Origin: a virus
Strand: one strand, 5' to 3'
DNA length: 64,000 nt
IMG/VR virus record: IMGVR_UViG_3300028412_000004
Span: 61,532 to 125,531 of that record
Part shown: positions 28,512 to 35,497 of the stretch, piece by piece
Layout of the letters: every line of letters starts with the position of its first letter
Numbering within the stretch: the stretch's first letter is position 1
The notes under the pieces: model-generated
The model's database searches: none
Told to the model about the DNA's origin: nothing
What the model saw: the letters and a program-made list of their open reading frames with translations, nothing else
Translations under genes and position numbers: made by a program

Positions 28512-29098
28512 TTGATCTGACTAGAAATTGGGTGTTCCTGCATCCTTCCAAGACGGGCGGCTCCTCTGTAGAAGTAGCTTTGATGGAAAGTGCCTTAAAC
28601 ACTGGATCTGAGGTGGAATCAGTCTTCGGTCCTCTTTTCGCGGTGTGGGGTCCCGATGGTAAGCAGCACTGGTCCTACGAGAAGATGGTATGCCATTTTC
28701 ACTTTACCGCACATTGGAAGAAGTTTGCGACAGTCCGCCACCCTTACACACGTGTGCTATCTGAGTTTCGCTATCAGCTCTCCGGTAACAGACGCAAGGA
28801 TGGTAACCAGGAGTGCTACGCCTCCGCTGATATTAACGCAGCTATAAAGTCTAAGACTTTGTGGCGCTGCGCGTGGCCCTGGCACGGTATGTCGCAATTT
28901 GCATACCTTAGCGACGACGTTGAGTTAATACGGTTCGAGAACCTTACGGAGGATTTTAAAAAAGTGACAGGGCTGGACAACCTCAAACATGTGCTGAAAT
29001 CGCCTGAGGTTGAGCTTGACGAGCTGGACGATGAGTCTAAATCTATCATTCAGAAGAAATTTCCTTTGGATTTTCTGAAACTAAACTACGATCCATAA
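28508..29098 (+). CDS. Sulfotransferase
   Basis: A 196-residue enzyme expected to transfer sulfate from PAPS to a glycan. The 5'-phosphosulfate loop is clear near residues 11-20 (Leu-His-Pro-Ser-Lys-Thr-Gly-Gly-Ser-Ser), and the 3'-phosphate motif near 78-90 (Val-Arg-His-Pro-Tyr-Thr-Arg-Val-Leu-Ser-Glu-Phe) is also complete. It is short compared with cellular carbohydrate sulfotransferases, but both PAPS-binding elements are present. It sits at the end of a run of glycosyltransferase genes, so the substrate is probably the same glycan, either on the virion or on the infected cell surface. Confidence 0.85.
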   Translation: MIDLTRNWVFLHPSKTGGSSVEVALMESALNTGSEVESVFGPLFAVWGPDGKQHWSYEKMVCHFHFTAHWKKFATVRHPYTRVLSEFRYQLSGNRRKDGNQECYASADINAAIKSKTLWRCAWPWHGMSQFAYLSDDVELIRFENLTEDFKKVTGLDNLKHVLKSPEVELDELDDESKSIIQKKFPLDFLKLNYDP

Positions 29099-29101
29099 TA
29101 T

Positions 29102-29482
29102 ATGCAGGAGAACGTCATATTATTTTTATCAGGGTTGATTTGTGTGGGCTGGGTGCTGGAGCTGTGGTTCAAGGACGCTCCGCCGACCTGGTTAATCAAG
29201 TCATTGGCTGTAGCAACATTTACGTCGAGGCAGACGCCGCAATACTCGAATGAGGATGAGTGGTTGATCTACGCCAATTTGAACCTGGGACTGCTCGGAG
29301 GGCTGCTTACTTGCAGACAATGCCTCAGCCAGCACGTGTCCTTCTGGGGCGCGCTATTCTTACAAGTGTTCCTGGATTCTGCGGACGTATACACACGGTG
29401 TGGGTTATTCTTAACCTGCGCGCTAGGTTGGCCTTATCTGTTAAACATCATGTCCAGTATATTAGAAAAAAATGAGTACTAG
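29102..29482 (+). CDS. Small membrane protein with Cys-x-x-Cys
   Basis: A 126-residue protein with a hydrophobic N-terminal helix (residues 3-21) and two further hydrophobic segments (about 58-80 and 88-115). The sequence Leu-Leu-Thr-Cys-Arg-Gln-Cys-Leu lies at the start of the second, somewhat like DUF1360 proteins. It probably lies in the host inner membrane. It starts three bases after the sulfotransferase stop and overlaps the next gene by 11 bases. Confidence 0.65.
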   Translation: MQENVILFLSGLICVGWVLELWFKDAPPTWLIKSLAVATFTSRQTPQYSNEDEWLIYANLNLGLLGGLLTCRQCLSQHVSFWGALFLQVFLDSADVYTRCGLFLTCALGWPYLLNIMSSILEKNEY

Positions 29483-29837
29483 AAACTTGCATCTGTTCCG
29501 TATGGTGGACGGTAAAAAAACACCAGTAATTATAACCGTGGACAAAGACATGATTATTCTGTCCGAGCGCGAAGACGGTGCGTCCAACCAAGGCATTATT
29601 ATGGGGGACCGGTTCGATGAGGAAGGTAATAAGATAGGGCTCGCGATACAGCCAGGGGAGTCGGAAGTTCTCAGATTCTTTACACCGGGATACAAATGTA
29701 CGACCGCGGGGTGTCAAAAGCTCCATGATGAGTATCAACGGAAAGTAGATACTGCTAAAGCCGCTAATTGTAAAAACTGCGAGTTAGGGGCCTTGATAAG
29801 AGAATACGCCCCTAGGGTGCGAGAGATCCTAAAGTAA
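29472..29837 (+). CDS. Unrecognised protein with a C-terminal four-cysteine cluster
   Basis: A 121-residue protein. The first 75 residues are beta-rich. Residues 76-107 hold Cys-x4-Cys and, about 20 residues later, Cys-x2-Cys, a plausible zinc site. It overlaps the upstream membrane-protein gene by 11 bases and the downstream small gene by one base (TAATG). No function can be assigned. Confidence 0.6.
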   Translation: MSTRNLHLFRMVDGKKTPVIITVDKDMIILSEREDGASNQGIIMGDRFDEEGNKIGLAIQPGESEVLRFFTPGYKCTTAGCQKLHDEYQRKVDTAKAANCKNCELGALIREYAPRVREILK

Positions 29838-30010
29838 TGGAATTACCTGGATTAGATGCGGATCTGCAGCGTAAGCTGGCTGTAGAGATCTCTAGACCCG
29901 GTTGCAGATCCTGCGCCAAGTCTAAAACTATCCGAAAGTATAAAAAAATCCAGGACGCTCGAAATGCATCCCCACAAAACAACCTTGATAAGAAGCGTAA
30001 TCACAGGTAG
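29837..30010 (+). CDS. 57-residue basic protein
   Basis: A short frame starting inside the TAATG junction with the preceding gene. It is very basic (many Lys and Arg after residue 20) with Cys-Arg-Ser-Cys at residues 23-26, echoing the Cys pair at the end of its neighbour. The tight junctions on both sides and the lack of other coding make it a credible gene. Function unknown. Confidence 0.55.
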   Translation: MELPGLDADLQRKLAVEISRPGCRSCAKSKTIRKYKKIQDARNASPQNNLDKKRNHR

Positions 30011-30019
30011 CTATAGTAT

Positions 30020-30739
30020 GTGGATACCAATGAACCCTTAGAACCTTACGACCGCTGGAAGCAAGATCCCTCTCCTGGAAACCTCAAGGTTGCTGTGGAT
30101 AGTCTCTCTCCGACGATCGACAATGTCCTGCGCAGTATAGGAGCTGCGGGTGATCCGTATCTAAAAACAAAGGCCAGAGTTCTGGCGTCTGGTGCGGTAA
30201 AGTCCTACGATCCGCAGTATGGGGCCAATATGCACACCTGGGTGTCCCGCCAGCTTTTACCTCTACGACGCATGAAGCGCCGAAACCAATCCGTTGTCGA
30301 TATTCCTGAGAGTATCCAACTGGACGCCTTTAAACTTATGAAGGCTGAGAATAAATTCTTAGATGAGAACGACCGGGAGCCTGATCTTATTGAGCTCTCT
30401 GATATCACAAACCTCCCGAAGAAACGCATAGAGAAGGTGAGGGCGCTGCAGATGCCCACGCCCGCTGAGGGGGCTTATGTCGATGATTCAGGAGCTGCGG
30501 TAGGCCTTCCGGGAGGTAATTCCGACTACTTATCTGAGGCGATGGATTACGTCTACCACGACCTAGATTATACAGACCGTAAGATCATGGAGTATAAATC
30601 AGGTTATGGCGGCTCCAGAATACTCCCATCGATCGAAATTGCTAAGAGGTTAAAACTGACACCGTCGCAACTCACCCGACGCAGCGCTAAACTAGGGTAT
30701 AAAGTGCAGGAAATCGAGAACGCACTATCCAGCACATGA
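30020..30739 (+). CDS. Phage RNA polymerase sigma-like factor
   Basis: A 239-residue protein resembling region 3-4 of sigma70-type factors. Residues 75-145 include a region-3-like helix run (Ile-Pro-Glu-Ser-Ile-Gln, then a helix-turn-helix with Leu-Pro-Lys-Lys-Arg-Ile-Glu-Lys-Val). Residues 175-235 look like region 4: Leu-Asp-Tyr-Thr-Asp-Arg-Lys-Ile-Met-Glu followed by a helix-turn-helix with Ile-Ala-Lys-Arg-Leu. It would direct host polymerase to phage, probably late, promoters. The start is GTG at 30020; the ATG two bases earlier gives only eight codons. It lies among tail genes and overlaps the next gene by ATGA. Confidence 0.7.
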   Translation: MDTNEPLEPYDRWKQDPSPGNLKVAVDSLSPTIDNVLRSIGAAGDPYLKTKARVLASGAVKSYDPQYGANMHTWVSRQLLPLRRMKRRNQSVVDIPESIQLDAFKLMKAENKFLDENDREPDLIELSDITNLPKKRIEKVRALQMPTPAEGAYVDDSGAAVGLPGGNSDYLSEAMDYVYHDLDYTDRKIMEYKSGYGGSRILPSIEIAKRLKLTPSQLTRRSAKLGYKVQEIENALSST

Positions 30740-31089
30740 AATACGAAGCTACAATTTATTTTGACAAAGACTCCAAGATCAAAGGTCTTAAGGATGAAGC
30801 AAATTACGCGGCTGGCGCTGTGTCAATACTGCCCCCGTTTTCTGACGAGGCAGCCACACTGGAATTTGAAGATTTAGAGGCAGAATTAGATGCAGCTGAC
30901 GCCGCTATCACATCGTCTAACTTTAACTCACATCCTGAGAGAATAAACTTAGTTCATGCTGCGGCCATGCTTCGAGACGCAGAGTATGCTACAGCATCTC
31001 GCAGGTTTGTGAAGGCCTTAGGAGTGCAGGGCTCTTTCAGGCATCTATACGAGGTAGGTAAATCTCACATCGATACGAACGGAATATAA
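30736..31089 (+). CDS. Unrecognised acidic protein before the baseplate wedge genes
   Basis: A 117-residue acidic protein, helical from about residue 45, rich in Ala, Asp and Glu. Translation is coupled to the sigma-like gene by an ATGA overlap, and the next gene begins two bases after its stop. No motif is recognised; position suggests a baseplate accessory or chaperone. Confidence 0.6.
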   Translation: MKYEATIYFDKDSKIKGLKDEANYAAGAVSILPPFSDEAATLEFEDLEAELDAADAAITSSNFNSHPERINLVHAAAMLRDAEYATASRRFVKALGVQGSFRHLYEVGKSHIDTNGI

Positions 31090-31091
31090 AC

Positions 31092-31493
31092 ATGAAAAAA
31101 AGTATCCGCATAGACTTTACAGGAAACGCTCCAAAGCTGGATTTCAACAGACCTGTGGAAGGTTTCGAAAACACCATTCAACGCGCACTGGTTAACATAG
31201 GCACGCATCGTAATGATCTAAACTTATTCGAGAATAAAGGCACAGATTTATTGCGGAGGGGTGTAGAGGGTTCCTTAATCTCCATCCAAGCTGCGCAACA
31301 CCAATCCAATTTCGCGGCTATTGAGACCTTGCTGTTCATGCGAGAGGAGGCTGCAAATACACTCGACGCAGGTGAGGGCCTGAGCAAAATAGGATTAGAA
31401 CCCGCCTCACCTCTAGAAAATGGGCGGTTGAACATAAACGCAATATTCACCTCTGACACAGGAGAGGTGGTTGGCGCTGCCGGCAACATATAA
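31092..31493 (+). CDS. Baseplate wedge protein, gp25-like
   Basis: A 133-residue protein with the layout of the gp25/GPW family: a short beta start, a helix containing Ile-Gln-Arg-Ala-Leu, then Asn-Leu-Phe-Glu-Asn-Lys-Gly-Thr-Asp-Leu-Leu (the family usually has a Pro-x-x-Gly-x-x-Leu-x-x-Leu-Leu-Phe here), followed by a long helix. It joins sheath to baseplate in myoviruses. It lies directly before the gp6/J-like gene, its normal neighbour. Confidence 0.6.
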   Translation: MKKSIRIDFTGNAPKLDFNRPVEGFENTIQRALVNIGTHRNDLNLFENKGTDLLRRGVEGSLISIQAAQHQSNFAAIETLLFMREEAANTLDAGEGLSKIGLEPASPLENGRLNINAIFTSDTGEVVGAAGNI

Positions 31494-31494
31494 T

Positions 31495-33234
31495 ATGAAT
31501 TACCCAGACATCTTAGACATTTACTTCCCCGAAATCGGAGAGATTGATAAATCTCGGGTATTGGACACTCGTGCGCGTGTGGTTGCTTACCTAGCCCGCG
31601 GTTGGCCAGACGTGGACATGAGTCCTGGATCCGTCTTCGGAGATACCTACATAGACCCTGCGGCTTACCTCTTCGCAGCGCTGGAGACGGCTATGGGGCG
31701 TTACATGAGCGACCTAGACTTAGAGAACGTCGCACAAGGTATAATCTACAACTGCGACTTTGTAGAAAAATACTTGGGTAATTTTGTAGATTCCCACAAC
31801 CAATACTTAAAGGCCTCCGGAGTGGTGCGGCTTGTGTTTAACACAGATAAGGCCTACACGCTGGATCGCGGAATCCGTTTCAGGACGAGCGAAACGGACA
31901 TCACGAACAACTTCAGCATAAGGCTCCCTTTCCCGGGAGACTGTGAAATACTCCCTACGGATGGTGCGGTAGTCGTTGGAGAAAATTCACAAACTCTTAA
32001 GAAGGTAGGAGCGAACACTTTCGTCGTGGATGTGCCAGTCGTAGGCGACATGAACTCACCGCTACTGTCTGGAGCCTTACTAGCCACCAACCAACTTGTC
32101 CAGGAGTTGGTGTCTGTTACAGCTCTTTACGATTTCTTCGACGCATCCGAGGCCCTTTCTCTACGTGTATTGGCGCAGCGATCGCGACAGACATATTACT
32201 CTAAAGGACTGACAAGCAGAGGCAACGCCGCAAGCCTCATACGTAAAGAGTTCCCAGGCGTCACAGGCGTGTCACCTGTATTATCTGGGGATGATATTAT
32301 GCTGCGTACAGCTGCTAATTTATTCGGGGTATTCGACGGCGGTGTGGACCTCTACGTCAAATCACAAGGGTTCACTTTCAAAGAGACTGCTGTCATCAAA
32401 CTAATTTACTCTCCCTACGACGCGAGCGCTCCTGGTGTGGATGAAAGTTTCAAAGGGATATTGGAGCTGCCTGAGATACCGTATGTGGTAGACTCCGTCA
32501 AATGGGTCGGTGATACCAATGTAGCACTGTCCTACGATTTCATCATGTCTTCCTCCGACATTTCCAGAGCGCCTATGCTCTCTGCCGCATACTCTATGTT
32601 AGACAAGACCTACATTAACGTGCAGATGCCAACAGACATCGATGGTGATGTTATAACTACACAAGTCGATGGAGATGGTAAAGAATACGCCGAGTTTGAA
32701 ATAACTTACCGTGCGGATCCTCTGCTGAAAGGTATCGCTGCTTTTGTGCAGGGTCCTGATGTCGCGCCGGTTGGTGTAGATGTGCTGGTAAAAGGTTTTG
32801 TACCTATCGTCATAAGCAATATGACGGTCGTGTATAGAAAGGATGCGGGAAGGTCTTTCAACCGCAGAAAAGCTAGAGAAGAGATACTGGAGTATCTTCG
32901 AACATTGGCTTACCCAGATACTATCACACTGAGTAAGTTGGCAGACTCGATGTTCTACGCAGGAGCCGCTGATGTTAAAGACGTGCTTATCACGGCCGAG
33001 ATCCGGTGGTCCTTAGGAACTCGGGTCAGCAGTGTAGCGGTAACTGGTACAGATCTCATCGAGCAGGACACCGTGGTAGTACCACCGCAGGCTATAACTA
33101 CCTTGTCCGGGTTGAAGGCTACTCAAATAGACCCTGATCTAGGATTTGCTACAGAAAGCTTTAAAGCGGGTAGTGTTAGAAACTTCTGCTACGTTATAGA
33201 TCCTGAAAACATTAACTTCAGTGAAGAACTTTAA
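31495..33234 (+). CDS. Baseplate wedge protein, gp6/J-like
   Basis: A 579-residue protein with a baseplate-J-like build. It has an N-terminal helical part (Ser-Pro-Gly-Ser-Val-Phe-Gly-Asp near residue 45, typical of the family), central beta domains, and a C-terminal helical segment (residues 460-500: Asn-Arg-Arg-Lys-Ala-Arg-Glu-Glu-Ile-Leu) that precedes a last beta part. The ATG at 31495 is one base after the previous stop and is chosen over an upstream in-frame TTG. It overlaps the next gene by one base. It would form the ring that triggers sheath contraction. Confidence 0.7.
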   Translation: MNYPDILDIYFPEIGEIDKSRVLDTRARVVAYLARGWPDVDMSPGSVFGDTYIDPAAYLFAALETAMGRYMSDLDLENVAQGIIYNCDFVEKYLGNFVDSHNQYLKASGVVRLVFNTDKAYTLDRGIRFRTSETDITNNFSIRLPFPGDCEILPTDGAVVVGENSQTLKKVGANTFVVDVPVVGDMNSPLLSGALLATNQLVQELVSVTALYDFFDASEALSLRVLAQRSRQTYYSKGLTSRGNAASLIRKEFPGVTGVSPVLSGDDIMLRTAANLFGVFDGGVDLYVKSQGFTFKETAVIKLIYSPYDASAPGVDESFKGILELPEIPYVVDSVKWVGDTNVALSYDFIMSSSDISRAPMLSAAYSMLDKTYINVQMPTDIDGDVITTQVDGDGKEYAEFEITYRADPLLKGIAAFVQGPDVAPVGVDVLVKGFVPIVISNMTVVYRKDAGRSFNRRKAREEILEYLRTLAYPDTITLSKLADSMFYAGAADVKDVLITAEIRWSLGTRVSSVAVTGTDLIEQDTVVVPPQAITTLSGLKATQIDPDLGFATESFKAGSVRNFCYVIDPENINFSEEL

Positions 33235-34547
33235 TGGCCACACAACTCAACAACAAGCATGAGATAAGACCCCGGCTGGGCTCTTTCTGGTATGACCAGA
33301 TGGATACCGAGCAGGCAAAGGGTATTACTGCCATGCAACACCTTGTGGACCATTCCCGAGCGCAGAATCAACTGCAGGCTTCTGGGGATTGGGCACTGAA
33401 TGCAGAATACGCCCGAGAGAATGATATTACACTACACTACGATCCGAGAGACGTTGTGAAGGTAGGAAGCATGTGGGAGATAACTCTATCGGATGATATC
33501 TACGCATCTGCCGTAATGACGGCCGACGGTCGCACGATGTTGCGCGGGATAGGTTTCGACGCGAACAACACCACAATCAGCTTCCACGACCACCCAGACA
33601 CACTTTTCAAAAACAACTCAATCCTACTAGTGTCCGCTGAGGTTGGTAGAAGGAACCTGCTGTCCTATACCATGCAGCTGGACGACATAAAAGGACCTGT
33701 CGATTATGTAAGGGACTACTACAGAGGCAGTCAGTCCCCATTAAAATTTGAACGTGCGCTCGCCCAGGCAGCTGGTTTAAAAATCACACCTCAGGACGGG
33801 TTCCTATTGCGAGCCACTACGACTGACGAGGGCATTTGTTACGAGTTCGACTACGGCTCTATCTGTGTATCTTACGCACACGACTTTTTATTAGCACATA
33901 CCTACTACTACGCGCACACCATAATAGGCGACCAGGTTAAAGTGTTTGCGTCGAACATAAGTGACGGCGCTTCCGCGGCTGATGGTTACGACCTGTATGA
34001 TAACTTAGTGGATTGGAGTGACGGACTCTTACTGGACAGCATTTGCCCTATAAAGGAAGTCACCGTTCCTTTCGGAGATGTCGGCTTCACTACCGTAGTG
34101 TCTGGAAGCTCTGTACATTTAAAGTTTGATGCTTCCGACACGGCGCAGCCTAATAATTTACTTACCCCTACCACCGCTGTAGACGATAAATTTCACGGGT
34201 GGTTATGGAACAGTGAGAAACGCTCAGGGTTGTATCTAAACTCCTTGCTGCCGGCTCCTTTTTCAACAGCCGGACAAACAGGGTCTGTAAACCTGCTGCA
34301 GTTGATGTTCCAACATCTGCTAGGGCGGCGTGGTTTAGTAATCGACCTTAGAACCGAGAGTATAGGAGAAGAATACCACAACCGTGCTTTGAAGTTCATT
34401 TACCGAGAAAAGCCTATGGGAGTTATCCCTATCGTACGAGGGTTTGCAGCAAACTACCCAGACCCGAGCAACACCGAGTTCGTCTCAGCGGGTTACGGCT
34501 GGCAGGACTCAGGACAGTGGATAGACACCTCTAACTGGATTGATTAA
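33234..34547 (+). CDS. Baseplate wedge/structural protein ending in a Trp-rich motif
   Basis: A 437-residue protein coupled to the J-like gene by a one-base overlap. The body is beta-rich with several Tyr-rich segments (Tyr-Tyr-Tyr near 223). The last 17 residues read Tyr-Gly-Trp-Gln-Asp-Ser-Gly-Gln-Trp-Ile-Asp-Thr-Ser-Asn-Trp-Ile-Asp. A similar Trp pattern recurs inside the protein two genes downstream. By position it is likely a wedge or fibre-attachment protein, although no family is recognised. Confidence 0.55.
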   Translation: MATQLNNKHEIRPRLGSFWYDQMDTEQAKGITAMQHLVDHSRAQNQLQASGDWALNAEYARENDITLHYDPRDVVKVGSMWEITLSDDIYASAVMTADGRTMLRGIGFDANNTTISFHDHPDTLFKNNSILLVSAEVGRRNLLSYTMQLDDIKGPVDYVRDYYRGSQSPLKFERALAQAAGLKITPQDGFLLRATTTDEGICYEFDYGSICVSYAHDFLLAHTYYYAHTIIGDQVKVFASNISDGASAADGYDLYDNLVDWSDGLLLDSICPIKEVTVPFGDVGFTTVVSGSSVHLKFDASDTAQPNNLLTPTTAVDDKFHGWLWNSEKRSGLYLNSLLPAPFSTAGQTGSVNLLQLMFQHLLGRRGLVIDLRTESIGEEYHNRALKFIYREKPMGVIPIVRGFAANYPDPSNTEFVSAGYGWQDSGQWIDTSNWID

Positions 34548-34549
34548 TT

Positions 34550-34942
34550 ATGAGCATCACACTAACAAGAGCAGCAGTCTCAGAAGAAACATTAGGCGGG
34601 CGTCATGTCTGGCCTCTTAAGGTTACAGCAGTTTCCGACACCTCCGGACTACCTTCGGATATCTTTGTGTATCACGCCGACGCCGGCGGGGACCTGCTTA
34701 ACGGAGATATGTTCGAGTGCGTGGCCAGCGTGTCGCAGCTGGATGATCTAGGCACGGAACCTGACTTCATAAGCGATCCAGTGGTTCCTTACTACCGCGG
34801 TGACTTCCTAGAGTTCAACTGCCGATCTGCGCGTGACCTAGAGCTGCTGTGGTCTAAGATACAAGAGGAAGTACAGTCCCTTCACAATAACTTCACCTCC
34901 TGGGAAAGAATACAGGACGCGACTACCGTTGAAATAACATGA
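34550..34942 (+). CDS. Small baseplate-region protein, unknown
   Basis: A 130-residue mixed alpha/beta, acidic protein. The C-terminal 30 residues form a helix with two aromatic positions. It starts two bases after the preceding stop and overlaps the next gene by four bases (ATGA), so it belongs to the baseplate operon. Function unknown. Confidence 0.6.
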   Translation: MSITLTRAAVSEETLGGRHVWPLKVTAVSDTSGLPSDIFVYHADAGGDLLNGDMFECVASVSQLDDLGTEPDFISDPVVPYYRGDFLEFNCRSARDLELLWSKIQEEVQSLHNNFTSWERIQDATTVEIT

Positions 34943-35493
34943 GCTTCGATAAAGTAAAATTCTCCTACCCCGGGTTAATGCCAGTGGGATCCCCCAAGCA
35001 AGCCTCCTCGGTTAAGCTAAACGACGATGGAAGCTGCAACATACTTATCCACTCTCAGACAATGGATCCAGGAGTAGTCACTACCTTTGGGTGGAGGGAC
35101 TCTGGGGATTGGGAGGATGACGCGCAGTGGGTTGATGAGCTTAACGGTGTTGTAATTGTACACATCAACGATGTTATAATAACCATGGCGGGAGTGCGCG
35201 GGGCGGACCTTTACGTCGCCGGAGGTACTCAAGTAGTTCGGGAGCCTGCTGTGGTGGATTTGGACTCCCCGCAATTCTTCGTCGACTCTTCCGCAGAGCC
35301 CATCACCTACAACGGCACGACCTTGAAGCTGGCAGATATCCCGAGTGAAGGCTCTGATGTACACAATTACTTTCTCAGACTACCTGCGGGATTCTTTAAC
35401 CCGGGAACAAGTCGCTTGTTCGTTACAGTTAATGGGGTTGTTAGAGCCCTCACTTTAAACCGTACAATACTGAAGAGTTTCGAAGGCTACTAG
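34939..35493 (+). CDS. Baseplate-region protein with internal Trp-rich motif
   Basis: A 184-residue beta-rich protein, last gene of the baseplate operon. Residues 50-67 (Phe-Gly-Trp-Arg-Asp-Ser-Gly-Asp-Trp-Glu-Asp-Asp-Ala-Gln-Trp-Val-Asp) match the spacing of the motif that ends the protein two genes upstream. It may be a fibre or baseplate decoration protein. Its stop lies four bases from the stop of the convergent reverse gene, with a short AGGCTA/TAGCCT palindrome across the junction but no T-tract. Confidence 0.6.
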   Translation: MSFDKVKFSYPGLMPVGSPKQASSVKLNDDGSCNILIHSQTMDPGVVTTFGWRDSGDWEDDAQWVDELNGVVIVHINDVIITMAGVRGADLYVAGGTQVVREPAVVDLDSPQFFVDSSAEPITYNGTTLKLADIPSEGSDVHNYFLRLPAGFFNPGTSRLFVTVNGVVRALTLNRTILKSFEGY

Positions 35494-35497
35494 CCTG

